Shown here: positions 9,148 to 19,291 of the stretch, one piece after another
Numbering within the stretch: position 1 is the first letter of the stretch
Layout: every line of letters begins with the position of its first letter
Assembly (NCBI RefSeq): GCF_041361345.1
Contig: NZ_JBGKAD010000003.1
Location: 1-64,000, forward strand
Origin: Halobaculum sp. MBLA0147
GTDB lineage: Archaea > Halobacteriota > Halobacteria > Halobacteriales > Haloferacaceae
Direction: 5' to 3'
Length of the DNA: 64,000 bases
The notes under the pieces: model-generated
Told to the model about the DNA's origin: nothing
Seen by the model: the letters and a program-made list of their open reading frames with translations, nothing else
Database searches by the model: none
Program-made: the position numbers and the translations under genes

Positions 9148-10401
9148 TCACGCCGGCTTCAACCGCAACAGCGGTGCGTCGCCCGCGTCGACGATGGCGT
9201 ACAGGTAGCCGTCCGGCCCGGTCTCCACGTCGCGGAGGCGCTGGTTGCGGTCCTCCAACAGCGTCGGGGCCTGCCGCACGTCGGTGCCGTCGACGACGAA
9301 CCGGGCGATGGCCCGCGAGGCCGTCCCGGCGACGAAGAGGTCGCCGGTCCACCCGGACACGCGGTCGCCGGTGTAGAACGTCGTCCCGCTGGGTGGGAAC
9401 CCCCCGGAGCCGCACGGCCAGCCGAACACCGGCGCGATCACGTCCTCGCGGTCGTCGTGTGACACGCCGATCGGGTCGCCCGACCCGTAGGTACACCCCT
9501 CGTCGGCGACGGGCCAGCCGTAGTTGCCGCCCGCCTCCAACACGTTGATCTCGTCGCCGTCCTGTTCGCCGTACTCCGACTCCCAGATCGCGCCCGTCTC
9601 CGGGTGGACGGTCAACCCCTGCGGGTTGCGGTGGCCGTAACTGAAGATCGTGTCGCGGGCGTCCGGGTCGTCGACGAACGGGTTCGACTCCGGCACGGAG
9701 CCGTCGGGACGGAGGCGCAGGATACAGCCGAGTTCCTCGTCGACCCGCTGCCCGACGTGGTCGGGACCGAAGTTCTTGAACTGGCGGTCCCCGACGCTGA
9801 CGTACAGCAGGTCGTCGGGGCCGAAGACGGCCCGCGAACCGTAGTGCCCGCTGGACTCGACGAACGGCTCGGCGGCGTGGAGTCGCTCGAAGTTCCGCAG
9901 TCGTCCCGCGTCGGTGTCGAGTCGCCCGCGGCCGACCGCCGTCGACGACTCGCCGTCGGAGCCGGCGACGGAGTAGGTGAGGTACAGCCACGGCTCCTCG
10001 GGGTACGACGGGTGGACCGCGGCGTCCAGTAGTCCACCCTGTCCGCGAGCGAACACCGACGGCGCACCGTCGACGGGCGTCGTCGCGCCGCCTCCGGGGT
10101 CCACCAGTCGGAGTGAGCCACCCTGTTGGGTGACGAGGAGCCGGTCGTCACCGGGGAGTGTCGTCACACTCCACGGCGAGGCGAGACCCGTCGTCACCGT
10201 CTCGACGGTGTACGACGGTGTCGGAATCCGGTCGTCGCCGTCTCCGTCGGAGCCGTCGGAGTCGTCGCCGTTCGCCCCACCGCCGCCGTCGCCACCGGAG
10301 CCACTCACCTCGGTGTTCTTCTCGACGGAGAACGTCGTACAGCCGGCCACCCCGGCCGTCGTCGCGGCGCCGAGCGCCGCCAGGTAGTCGCGTCTGTCCA
10401 T
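9148..10401 (-). CDS. Glucose/sorbosone dehydrogenase-like (PQQ-type) lipoprotein
   Basis: A 417-aa exported six-bladed beta-propeller of the soluble aldose sugar dehydrogenase (YliI/GDH-B) family. The N-terminus DRRDYLAALGAATTAGVAGC has an RR motif and the lipobox VAGC, so it should be Tat-exported and lipid-anchored. A Ser/Gly/Asp-rich linker follows. Family-typical blocks include GLASPWS, GGLLDAAVHPSY, YGSRAVFGPDDLLYVSVGDR, SYGHRNPQGL and ESEYGEQDGDEINV. Members oxidise sugars or related alcohols with PQQ and calcium; the substrate cannot be told here. ATG start. It is divergent from the NmrA-like gene (132-bp gap). Confidence 0.9.
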   Translation of the reverse strand: MDRRDYLAALGAATTAGVAGCTTFSVEKNTEVSGSGGDGGGGANGDDSDGSDGDGDDRIPTPSYTVETVTTGLASPWSVTTLPGDDRLLVTQQGGSLRLVDPGGGATTPVDGAPSVFARGQGGLLDAAVHPSYPEEPWLYLTYSVAGSDGESSTAVGRGRLDTDAGRLRNFERLHAAEPFVESSGHYGSRAVFGPDDLLYVSVGDRQFKNFGPDHVGQRVDEELGCILRLRPDGSVPESNPFVDDPDARDTIFSYGHRNPQGLTVHPETGAIWESEYGEQDGDEINVLEAGGNYGWPVADEGCTYGSGDPIGVSHDDREDVIAPVFGWPCGSGGFPPSGTTFYTGDRVSGWTGDLFVAGTASRAIARFVVDGTDVRQAPTLLEDRNQRLRDVETGPDGYLYAIVDAGDAPLLRLKPA

Positions 10402-10533
10402 CGGCTCGACCGTAGGGCCGTGGCGGTATCAACGACACGTCGCGTGACCGGACTCGAGACGAGACGAGAACCCGTCGCGGGGGTCGCGACGCCGGAGAGG
10501 TGGGTTCAGGTAGCTGGGCACCCGAGGTGGAGT

Positions 10534-11385
10534 GTGACACGGACGGTACTCGTCGCCGGTGCGACCGGGACACAGGGCGGTTCGGTGGTGGACGCACTCC
10601 GCGCGGCGGACGCTCCGGTCGCCGTGCGCGCACTGACGCGGGACCCGACGAGCCGCGAGGCACGCACGCTCGCGGACCGCGGTGTCGAGGTAGTTCGGGG
10701 CGACTTGACCGACCGCGAGTCGATGGACGCCGCCGTCGACGGTGTCGACGCCGTCTTCGGGGCGACGGCGGCGTCGTCCGGCGACGGGGAGCGAACGCAG
10801 GGGATCACGCTTGCAGACGCCGCCGCGGCGGGCGATCCGGACCAGTTCGTCTTCAGTTCCGGCGGGAACGCGGACCGGCGTCCGGGCGTCCCACACGTCG
10901 ACGCGAAACACGACGTGGAGCGCCACCTCGCCGATCTCGACCTGCGGACGACGGTGATCCGCCCGCACTCCTTCTTCCAGAACTTCGAGCGCGAACGTCC
11001 AGGGATCGAGGAGGGGCGCCTCGCCGTCCCGCTGCCACCGGGCGCGGACCACGTCCTCGTCGACGCCCGCGACGTGGGACGGTTCGCGGCGCGAGCGTTC
11101 GCCGAGCCGGAGCGGTTCGACGGCGTCACGGTCGAGTTGGCCGGCGAGGTGACGACCGCCGAGGCGCTCGCGGAGACGTTCGCGGACGTACTCGGCCAGT
11201 CCGTCGCCCCGGTCCACCTCCCACTGGAGTCGGTCGGCGACGAGCAGGCTGCGTTCTTCGAGTTCCTCTCGACGGCCGAGGCGGACCCCGACCGGCTCCG
11301 CCGCGAGTTCGGCTTCCACCCCCGCTCGCTGCGCTCGTACCTCGAGGAGACAGGGTGGGGCGAGCGACGCGGCCCGGCTCGGTGA
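10534..11385 (+). CDS. NmrA-like atypical short-chain dehydrogenase family protein
   Basis: A 283-aa NAD(P)-binding Rossmann protein. The N-terminus is TVLVAGATGTQGGSVVDAL with the GxxGxxG nucleotide-binding loop at residues 8-14. Later family features are VFSSGGNADRRPGVPHVDAKHDVE and a C-terminal segment on substrate-domain packing (SLRSYLEETGWG). The classical YxxxK catalytic pair is absent, as in NmrA/HSCARG-type redox sensors, so it may sense NADP(H) redox state rather than catalyse. The GTG at 10534 is chosen because the protein then begins directly at the first beta strand. Upstream in-frame codons are low-quality. The aldo/keto reductase follows 31 bp downstream and is probably co-transcribed. 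Confidence 0.85.
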   Translation: MTRTVLVAGATGTQGGSVVDALRAADAPVAVRALTRDPTSREARTLADRGVEVVRGDLTDRESMDAAVDGVDAVFGATAASSGDGERTQGITLADAAAAGDPDQFVFSSGGNADRRPGVPHVDAKHDVERHLADLDLRTTVIRPHSFFQNFERERPGIEEGRLAVPLPPGADHVLVDARDVGRFAARAFAEPERFDGVTVELAGEVTTAEALAETFADVLGQSVAPVHLPLESVGDEQAAFFEFLSTAEADPDRLRREFGFHPRSLRSYLEETGWGERRGPAR

Positions 11386-11416
11386 TCCGGCGGCGTCTCC
11401 GACACCCGCTCGTCCA

Positions 11417-12220
11417 GTGAACCGTCAGTCTCTTGCAGAGTCGATCGCAGGCGACGGTATGGAGTTGCCACCGGTCGGGCTCGGGACGATGGGTGTCGAC
11501 GACCCGACCGTCGTCCGCGAGGCGCTCGCCGCGGGGTACCGCCACCTCGACACCGCACAGATCTACGAGAACGAGACCGTCGTCGGTGCCGGGTTGGCGG
11601 CCAGCGACGTGCCTCGCGAGTCGGTGACGGTCGCGACGAAACTCTGGATCGACGCGTTGAGGGACGACGCCGTCCGCCCGAGCACGGAACGGAGTCTCGA
11701 CCGCCTGGAGCTGGACGCGGTCGACCTGCTGTACGTCCACCGACCGCGTGGCGAGTACGACCCCGAGACGACGCTCCCCGCCGTCGAGGCCGTCCGACGT
11801 GCGGGCCTGACTGCGGCCGTCGGACTGAGCAACTTCGACCCGGACCAGTTGGCGGTCGCACACGACCACCTCGACGAGATCGCCGCCCACCAGGTCGAGT
11901 TCCACCCGTACTGGGGCGACGAGCGGCTGTTGGCCGACGCCCGCGAGCACGGGTACCCGATCGTCGCCTACTCTCCGCTGGCGGGTGGTGAGGTGCTGTC
12001 GGACCCCGTGATCCGCGAGATCGCCGACACGCGGGACACCTCGCCCGCGGCGGTGTCGATCGCGTGGGTGTGTTCACACGACCCGGTCGTGACGATCCCG
12101 AAGGCGAGTTCGCCGGCCCACCTGCGGGCGAACCTCGCCGCGGCCGAGTTGGAGCTGTCCGACGCCGAGATCGAGCGGATCGACGGGATCGAGCGCGAAG
12201 TGGAACTGTTCCCCGAGTAG
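11417..12220 (+). CDS. Aldo/keto reductase
   Basis: A 267-aa single-domain (alpha/beta)8 oxidoreductase. The catalytic tetrad is visible: Asp and Tyr in HLDTAQIYENE, Lys in VATKLW and His in LLYVHRP. The NADP-binding end has the typical IPKASSPAHLRANL. The family reduces aldehydes and ketones with NADPH; the substrate is unknown. The GTG start at 11417 gives 14 residues before MELPPVGLGTMG. The ATG at 11459 is a possible alternative start and leaves the barrel intact. It lies in tandem behind the NmrA-like gene. Confidence 0.92.
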   Translation: MNRQSLAESIAGDGMELPPVGLGTMGVDDPTVVREALAAGYRHLDTAQIYENETVVGAGLAASDVPRESVTVATKLWIDALRDDAVRPSTERSLDRLELDAVDLLYVHRPRGEYDPETTLPAVEAVRRAGLTAAVGLSNFDPDQLAVAHDHLDEIAAHQVEFHPYWGDERLLADAREHGYPIVAYSPLAGGEVLSDPVIREIADTRDTSPAAVSIAWVCSHDPVVTIPKASSPAHLRANLAAAELELSDAEIERIDGIEREVELFPE

Positions 12221-12318
12221 CGCCGCCGCCCGAGGGTCCTCCACTGCGGCCGGCCGAGTGTTCCCCCACCGGAGCGGGGCGAGGGTTTTCGTTCACCGCG
12301 CGCCTACGACGGTTCGAC

Positions 12319-14073
12319 ATGAGTGGGCCCGAGGGTGACGTGTCCGGTGTCGGTGACGCCGACAGCGGTGCGACGACCGACACCACCGCCGGTGAGACGG
12401 CGACCGACCCACCCGACCCGGAGTCGGGTGTCGTCGTCGCTCCCGAACGCGTCCCCTCCCCGAGCGAGTTCGCGGCACGAGACGAGCGGGGTGACGCGGC
12501 CGACCACGTCGACGGAGACGACGCCACCTGCGTCGACGACCCCGAGGCGGACGCCCCCACCGGTACGGTCGTGTGGCACCGCGAACACCTCCGCACGGCG
12601 GACCAGCCGGCGCTGGCCGCGGCCGCGGCTCGCAGCGACCGCGTCCTCCCGCTGTTCGTCTTCGACCCGACGTTCTACGGCGACCGCGGGTTGGCGTGTG
12701 ACGCTCGCGTCGCGTTCATGCACGACTGTCTCCGGGACCTCGACCGCCAGTACCGCGCGGCCTGCGGGACGGGACTCACACTCGCCCACGGCGACCCCGT
12801 GGCCGTCCTGGAGCGGTTCGTCGACGCCGGCTGGGACGTGGTCGCGCCGCTGTCGCCGACCGGACGGTACGGGCTCCGGCGCGACGAGCGCGTCCGCGAG
12901 CGGTGTGGCGTGCGATTCGTCAGCGGCGACGGTCTCGTCCGCGGCGTCGACGACCCACGCGAGAACTGGCAGGAGCGCGTCGAGACGTGGCTCACGGACG
13001 ACCAGTACGACTGGGACCCCACCTCCGTCGCGGTCGACAGTATCGACACCGGCGTCGGCGTCGAGCAGATCGCCGACACCTACGACGTGACACCGCAGAA
13101 GACGATGGTGCCTGAGGGTGGGACCGCGGCCGCGTGGGACCAGTTGGCGGGGTTCGTCGACCGGATCGCCGACTACCCGGGGAACATCTCCTCGCCGGTG
13201 GACGCCCGCGACGGCACCAGCGGGCTGTCCCCGTACCTCCGGTTCGGCTGCCTCTCCGTCCGACAGGTGTTCCAACACGTCCACGACGCCGCCCCGGCGT
13301 GTCGCGGGCGCGAGATGTTCGTCTCGCGACTGTTCTGGAACCTCCACTACCGCCAGAAGCTGGAAGACTGGCCCGGTTGGCTCGATACCGCCTGCAACCC
13401 GGAGTTGGAGGGGTTCAACGCCCACCGACGCGACCCGGAACTGATCGCGGCCTGGAAGGACGGCGAGACGGGGTTCCCGATGGTCGACGCGAGTATGCGG
13501 TGTCTCCGCGAGACAGGGTGGCTCAACTTCCGGATGCGGGCGCTGTGTGTGAGCTGTTACTACCACGTGCTCCAACAGCCGTGGTGGGACGGTGCCGACT
13601 ACTTCCACGAACACCTCGTCGACTCCGTCGCGGCGATCAACTACACCCAGTGGCAGTACCAGTGCGGGCTCGTCGGGAAGCCGACGCTACGGCTGTACAA
13701 CCCGGCGAAACAGGTCCGCGACCAGGACCCAGACGGCGAGTTCGTCCGGCGGTGGGTCCCGGAACTGGCCGACCTCCCGGACGAACACCTCCCACGACCG
13801 GAGAAGACGCCGCTGGCCGTCCAGCGGGAGTGTGGCGTCCGGATCGGCGAGGACTACCCGTACCCGGTGCGGGAGTTCGAGGCGGCCAAAGAGGAGTTCT
13901 GGGACCGCTACGAGGCGGTCCAGCCGCGGGCGGCCGCACGACTCGCCGACCCCGAGGTCGCACGCCGCGCGTCGCTGTCCGGCGGCTACGACGCCGCTCG
14001 CGCCATCGCCGCCGAGTACGGTGAGTCCGACGAGGAGGCGACTGGCGATCAGACGAGTCTCGGCGCCTTCGAG

Positions 14074-14091
<18 letters not shown>
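12319..14091 (+). CDS. Cryptochrome/photolyase family flavoprotein
   Basis: A 590-aa protein. An acidic, low-complexity N-terminal extension of about 85 residues precedes the Rossmann-like photolyase domain (TGTVVWHREHLRTADQPAL). The helical FAD-binding domain has TSGLSPYLRFGCLSVRQV, FWNLHYRQKLEDWPGW, GFPMVDASMRCLRETGWLN and LRLYNPAKQVRDQDPDGEF with RRWVPELADLP. The usual photolyase motif near FAD N5 (Asn-x-Gly-Asn-Trp type) is replaced by VAAINYTQWQYQCG, as in a divergent Phr/cryptochrome-like branch, so CPD repair is not assured; a light-signalling role is possible. The stop codon (14089-14091) lies inside the terminal hairpin of the adjacent TnpB element, and the last residues (ESATHR) are element-derived. 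ATG start chosen at 12319. Confidence 0.9.
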
Positions 14092-15345
<1,254 letters not shown>

Positions 15346-15420
15346 AGGCCAGTTTCTTATGAGCGTTTGGGAGTGAGTCGGTCGTATGTTGATAGGGTGT
15401 CACGGTGTTGTCGGCTTCCT

Positions 15421-15440
15421 CCCACCCCTGAAGGGGTGGG
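15421..15440. repeat. Element-end hairpin (tnpB 5' side)
   Basis: CCCACCCCTGAAGGGGTGGG, a 9-bp stem with the same GA loop and the same 3' flank (CTT) as the hairpin at 14081-14100. It marks the opposite terminus of the tnpB element, 76 bp upstream of the tnpB start. Confidence 0.8.
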
Positions 15441-15502
15441 CTTCCGCCTTGCTCCGCTGTGAGGACGGCCCGGCGTCGACCGGCCGGCGACACCGGCGCC
15501 CG

Positions 15503-16255
15503 TCAGAGATCACCGGCGAGTGCGGCACGGAACCGCTCGGCGGAGGTGGCGAGGTACTCTGCGTCGTCGGTGAACACCTCGACGGAGGCGGTCGCGTCGG
15601 ACACGGTCTCGGCGATCACCGGGCCGAGCGCGTCGAACTCTACGTCGCCGCTACCGACCGGGAGGTGTGTGTCGCCGCGGTGGCGCACGTCGTGGACGTG
15701 GAGGTGAGCGACGCGGTCGCCACGGGTTCGGAGGAACTCGACGACACCCTCCGTGTCCGCCTCCGCGGCCGCGTACCCCACGTCGAGACAGACGCTCACG
15801 TCCGCGGCCGTCGCGAGTTCGCCGACTCGGTCCAACGAGAGTCCACCGGCGTAGCCGACGGTCTCGAAACACACCTCGACGCCGTGTGCCGCGGCGCGGT
15901 CCGACAGTTCCGCGAGTCGGTCGATCAGCGTCTCCGTCGCGTGGCCCGCGCCGCGAGCACTCGGGTGTGCGACCGCCCGCTCGACGCCGACACTCGCCGC
16001 CACCTCGCACAACTCGTCGACGTACGCCGCCGTCGCGGCGTCGATCTCCGGCACCGGGGTCGCGATCGGCTGGTGGTACGGGAGGTGGACGACCGGGTCG
16101 AGTCCGGTCTCCGCGAGCACCTCGCGGACGGCGTCCGGCGCGAACTCCTCACGCGTGATCTCTCCCTCGCCGAGACCGAACTCGACGAACGCGAACTGTT
16201 CGGGCAACTCCGTGGCGGTGTCGAGGTACGGCCCGACGGCGGCTCCGATCTCCAT
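15503..16255 (-). CDS. Sugar phosphate isomerase/epimerase-like TIM barrel
   Basis: A 250-aa xylose-isomerase-like (AP endonuclease 2 superfamily) barrel. Metal-site strands are visible: VVHLPYH, AVAHPSARG, VCFETVGYAGG, VCLDVGYAAAEAD, VAHLHVHDVRHRGDTHLPVGSGDVEF and SVEVFTDD. The Glu, Asp and His pattern fits a divalent-metal isomerase/epimerase. The substrate cannot be told. ATG start at 16255. It is divergent from the small membrane protein gene, with 100 bp between. It starts just beyond the tnpB element, so the element separates it from the photolyase. Confidence 0.88.
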   Translation of the reverse strand: MEIGAAVGPYLDTATELPEQFAFVEFGLGEGEITREEFAPDAVREVLAETGLDPVVHLPYHQPIATPVPEIDAATAAYVDELCEVAASVGVERAVAHPSARGAGHATETLIDRLAELSDRAAAHGVEVCFETVGYAGGLSLDRVGELATAADVSVCLDVGYAAAEADTEGVVEFLRTRGDRVAHLHVHDVRHRGDTHLPVGSGDVEFDALGPVIAETVSDATASVEVFTDDAEYLATSAERFRAALAGDL

Positions 16256-16355
16256 ACCACCCCGGTCGGGCGCCGGACACCTGTGCGTGTCGTCGTCGAT
16301 CCATCTCCCTCGACGTGTCGGAACGTTGATACCGGGCTACGCCGTCACTGTCGCC

Positions 16356-16619
16356 GTGCGACGATTCCACCTGTTCTACGGCTCGCTGTTGGTCGCCGGT
16401 GTCTCGTGGACTGTCGGTGTCACCCCGACACTCGTTCGTGACGCGGTACGTCCCGTGGACGTCGGTTCGCTCGTCGCGAGCGTCGGCGTGGCGCTGGTCG
16501 CCACCTTCGCACTCGTGACTGACTCTCCCGACGAGTTCGAGGGGTCCCGGGTCGCCACCCTGTCGACGGGGGTCGGCGCGGTCGGTGCCCTCGTCGTCAC
16601 ACTGCTCCGACTCCTGTGA
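16356..16619 (+). CDS. Small membrane protein, unknown
   Basis: An 87-aa protein with three hydrophobic stretches (about residues 6-24, 36-55 and 68-86) separated by short charged loops. No family recognised. GTG start at 16356, chosen so the protein opens with a short basic segment (VRRF) before the first span. A monocistronic gene between the isomerase and the HFX_2341-like regulator. Confidence 0.65.
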   Translation: MRRFHLFYGSLLVAGVSWTVGVTPTLVRDAVRPVDVGSLVASVGVALVATFALVTDSPDEFEGSRVATLSTGVGAVGALVVTLLRLL

Positions 16620-16752
16620 GTCTCCCACCGCCGGTCGAGCGCCGGTGTCCGGCGACGGTGGACACACTCGGCCCGATTCGTAGCCCGTGCGATCCGGGTG
16701 GAGTTATAACGAACGCGTGACAGACGAACGTGTACCCGCGGAGGTCCGCTCG

Positions 16753-17682
16753 ATGCAACTCCACCCAGACCGCGTCCACGTCGTCCCGCTCCAGTACGAG
16801 TACGACAGAGTGATCGAACCGCTCCGGAGCCACGGTGCGGACGTGGTGTACCTCCTGTACGACGAGACACTGCCGGAACGGCCGACGTACTGGGACGAGT
16901 TGGGTGCGGAGATCACCGACGGGGTCGTCGCCGAGAGCGACTGCCACTGGATCGGTGCCGACCACGGCGACCCCTACGACGTGTTCGGACTCGTGACGAC
17001 GCTGTCACAACACCACTTGGAAGACAGCACCGGGGTGAACGTCGCGACGGGGAGCACGCTCGCGGCCATCGGCGCGGCGTTCGGCTGTATGGACACGGAC
17101 ACGGCGGCACAGGCGTACTACCCCCACGCGGCCTCGCGTGCCGTCGACGGAACCGAGGAGCCGGTCACGTCCGGCTACGACGGGGAGACGGAACTGGTCG
17201 AGTACCCGATCTGGTCCCCCTCCCGGGAGCAGGTCGCGATGCTGGCCGTCGTCACCGTCGAGAGCGACTCCGTCGCAGACCCGAAGAAACGCACGTTGAT
17301 CGACCGCGGGCTGGAGTTGGCGGTCCGGCACGACGAGACGCTCCCGTTCGTCGAGGGGGCGGTCGCGGCCGCCGCGGACGACCGCGCCGACGGCGAGCCG
17401 ATCGAGTTCGGCACCCACCTCTCGCGGAGCGAACAGGTGAGTGCCTACGCCCGCCTGAGCAGTCACGTCACCGACCCGCTGGAGGACCGGGGCTACCTGG
17501 AGACGCGCGAGTCCGGCCGACAGGTGATCCTCGAACCGACGGAGACCGGCCGGAAGACGCTGCAGGCGTTCCGCCACGAGATCGAGTCGCTGCTGGACCC
17601 GCTGTCCGAGATCTACCGCCGCAGCGGCATCCCCGACGCCGAAGTCCCCGACTGGCTCGAACCCGACCTTCCGGAGTACTGA
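16753..17682 (+). CDS. HFX_2341/DUF6293-like regulator (N-terminal sensor plus winged helix)
   Basis: A 309-aa protein that resembles the haloarchaeal DUF6293/HFX_2341 family. The N-terminal half (HVVPLQYEYDRVIEPLRSHGADVVYLLYD, then VNVATGSTLAAIGAAFGCMDT) looks like a Rossmann-type nucleotide-sensing domain related to CARF folds. The C-terminal half (about 225-309) is a winged helix (HLSRSEQVSAYARLSSHVTDPLEDRGYLET followed by a wing). CARF-HTH proteins can be cyclic-oligonucleotide-responsive regulators, but no CRISPR or CBASS genes are nearby, so that is inference. The ATG at 16753 is chosen; a GTG at 16720 would add 11 residues. Confidence 0.82.
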   Translation: MQLHPDRVHVVPLQYEYDRVIEPLRSHGADVVYLLYDETLPERPTYWDELGAEITDGVVAESDCHWIGADHGDPYDVFGLVTTLSQHHLEDSTGVNVATGSTLAAIGAAFGCMDTDTAAQAYYPHAASRAVDGTEEPVTSGYDGETELVEYPIWSPSREQVAMLAVVTVESDSVADPKKRTLIDRGLELAVRHDETLPFVEGAVAAAADDRADGEPIEFGTHLSRSEQVSAYARLSSHVTDPLEDRGYLETRESGRQVILEPTETGRKTLQAFRHEIESLLDPLSEIYRRSGIPDAEVPDWLEPDLPEY

Positions 17683-17738
17683 TAGGACTGGTTCGCTCGG
17701 GACGGCCTCTCGGGCACTGCTCGACTCGTTCAGCATTG

Positions 17739-17755
17739 TAACGATGTCGTCGTTA
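17739..17755. promoter_or_regulatory. Inverted repeat TAACGA-N5-TCGTTA
   Basis: A perfect 6-bp dyad with 5-bp spacer in an AT-richer patch (about 17733-17775) between the HFX_2341-like gene and the small membrane protein gene. It is 58 bp upstream of the latter. It could be an operator or a weak terminator. Confidence 0.35.
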
Positions 17756-17812
17756 GTAATCACACAGTACTGACACACGTCCCCGGCGTACGGGAGAGTG
17801 AGGTGACACGAG

Positions 17813-17977
17813 ATGCGCCCCAAAGCCCCCGCAGATCCGAAGACGAGTTGGAGCCACGAACGTGACCGCACCGTCTCGGGACGGTCGGTCCTGCTGATCG
17901 CCGCCGTCGCGGTCGCGTTCCTGGCGACGCTGCTCGTCGTCTCGTACGTCGTCCCACTGTTGGGCGCGCTGGCCTGA
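17813..17977 (+). CDS. Small single-span membrane protein
   Basis: A 54-aa protein: a charged, cytosolic-looking N-terminus (MRPKAPADPKTSWSHERDRT) followed by one membrane span rich in Ala, Val and Leu (about residues 25-53) ending in GALA. The ATG at 17813 is preceded by GAGGTGA (ending 6 nt before), a good ribosome binding site. Such short tail-anchored proteins are common and mostly uncharacterised in haloarchaea. Coding potential is supported by the RBS and by G/C-ending codons. Confidence 0.65.
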   Translation: MRPKAPADPKTSWSHERDRTVSGRSVLLIAAVAVAFLATLLVVSYVVPLLGALA

Positions 17978-18109
17978 CGGGAGCCCCGTTCACGCCTCTC
18001 GCGCCCGCAGTCTCGGCTCCGACGGGACCGAAGGGCCGGCGGGGCGACACGCTCGCCCCACCGGCCCGGTCCCCCCGGCCGGTCCGTCGTGGAGCCGGAC
18101 CGACCGGTG

Positions 18110-18201
18110 CCCTCCACCTCGACGCTCCGGCCCTCCACCTCGACGCTCCGACCCTCCACCTCGACGCTCCGACCCTCCACCTCGACGCTCCGGCCCTCCA
18201 C
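18110..18201. repeat. 21-bp tandem repeat, four copies plus a fragment
   Basis: Unit CCCTCCACCTCGACGCTCC plus GG or GA. Copies start at 18110, 18131, 18152 and 18173, and an 8-bp fragment starts at 18194. Only the last base of the unit varies. It sits in the 334-bp non-coding gap 17978-18311. The period is a multiple of three, so it stays open in several frames, but no start signal or flanking protein supports coding. Confidence 0.9.
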
Positions 18202-18311
18202 TCGGAGGCGGACGACGCGGGCCGTCCACTTCCCGACGCCACTCGTGTGTCGTGTCGAGCGCGCCACCGTCCGAGCGGAACCGCTTAGCGCCCGCGGACC
18301 CACCACCGAGC

Positions 18312-18815
18312 GTGCCCACTCCAGACGGAGCCGTCCCGACTGCCGTCACCGACGCCACGGTCGTCTACGGCGGGGTACTCGTCGACGACGGCGTCACCGT
18401 GCTCGCCTGTGGCGACCGACGGGCTACGGCGTTCCTCACGGCCGTCGGGACCGTCCGCCGTGACCTCGACCGCTTCCTCGGCGACCTCGAAGACGACCTC
18501 GGAACCGACCTCGGACGAGTCGGTCGCTACGGCGAGTCGCCGCCCGACGACGACCCGCCGACTGTCCACGACCGCGAGCGTGCGGCCGCGCTGACGCGAC
18601 GCGCCCGAGCCGTCGCGTTCCACCTCCAGACGGCGGACGGGCGGTGGCGACGAGTTCGCGAGACGGACCGAGACGCCTTCGCGTCCGGAGAGTCGCTCCC
18701 CGCACTCGCACGACTGGCGCGACGCACGAGCGAGGACGCCCGCCGCCGGGTCGCGGCGCGACCACCGGCCGTCGTCGACAGACTGGCGGACGCACTCGAC
18801 GAGGGTGGATTCTGA
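18312..18815 (+). CDS. Haloarchaeal hypothetical protein
   Basis: A 167-aa acidic/Arg-rich protein without membrane spans. It has an N-terminal beta segment (VTDATVVYGGVLVDDGVTVLACGDRRATAFLTAV) followed by helical, charged repeats such as RDRFLGDLEDDLG-like runs and ARLARRTSEDARRRVAARP. I do not recognise a family with certainty. The GTG at 18312 has TTAG about 25 nt upstream and would suit a leaderless transcript. A GTG at 18252 would add 20 low-complexity residues. It precedes the TFS-like gene by 114 bp. Confidence 0.65.
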   Translation: MPTPDGAVPTAVTDATVVYGGVLVDDGVTVLACGDRRATAFLTAVGTVRRDLDRFLGDLEDDLGTDLGRVGRYGESPPDDDPPTVHDRERAAALTRRARAVAFHLQTADGRWRRVRETDRDAFASGESLPALARLARRTSEDARRRVAARPPAVVDRLADALDEGGF

Positions 18816-18929
18816 CCGAGGTCGGCCGGCGACGCGATCGGTCCGGATCGTCCGACCGTGCGATCACACGACCATCCCCGCGCAGGGAGCGTAACACACA
18901 TACTCGCCAGTCCAGTGATCCCACCCGAT

Positions 18930-19247
18930 ATGCAATTCTGTGACGAGTGTGGCTCGATGATGCACACGGAGGGCGACACGTGGGTGTGCGGGTCGTGTGA
19001 CAACGTCGACGAGCGGGACCCGGAGGCGGAGGCGGCGATGACGACGCGGGACGGACAGCGAGACGACGGCGCACCCGACGTGGCCGACGCGACCCGAGAC
19101 GCCGACGAGACGGTCGCAGAGCCGTGTCCGGCGGAGGACTGCGACGGCGAGCGGGCGAACTACGAGATGCTGCCGAAACCGGGCGGCTCCTACGAGGTCC
19201 GCCTGTTCACCTGCGTCGAGTGTGGTCACAAGTGGCGCGGGTCCTGA
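18930..19247 (+). CDS. TFS-like transcription factor lacking the catalytic acidic pair
   Basis: A 105-aa protein with the two zinc ribbons of archaeal transcript-cleavage factor TFS. The N-ribbon is MQFCDECGSMM then WVCGSCDN; the C-ribbon is CPAEDC then CVECGHKWRGS. In canonical TFS the C-ribbon hairpin carries RSADE, whose Asp-Glu drives RNA cleavage in the RNA polymerase active site. Here the equivalent loop reads KPGGSYEVRLFTC, so the acidic pair is replaced by Gly-Ser. The protein could still bind RNA polymerase but should not stimulate cleavage. The middle linker (about 35-70) is long and acidic. ATG start at 18930. Confidence 0.85.
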   Translation: MQFCDECGSMMHTEGDTWVCGSCDNVDERDPEAEAAMTTRDGQRDDGAPDVADATRDADETVAEPCPAEDCDGERANYEMLPKPGGSYEVRLFTCVECGHKWRGS

Positions 19248-19291
19248 GGGCGCGACTCCCGCGCGGTCACCACTCACCTGCGAGACGTGTG

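Noticed and set aside
10506-12596. 696-codon minus-strand frame across three plus-strand genes
   Set aside because: It crosses NmrA, aldo/keto reductase and the photolyase start, all of which have clear domains on the plus strand; its own product is low-complexity Arg/Ser.
17005-18306. Minus-strand repeat protein with SVEVEGR units over the 21-bp repeat
   Set aside because: The frame is an effect of a 21-bp period without stops; it runs into the plus-strand HFX_2341-like gene and has no start signal or fold.
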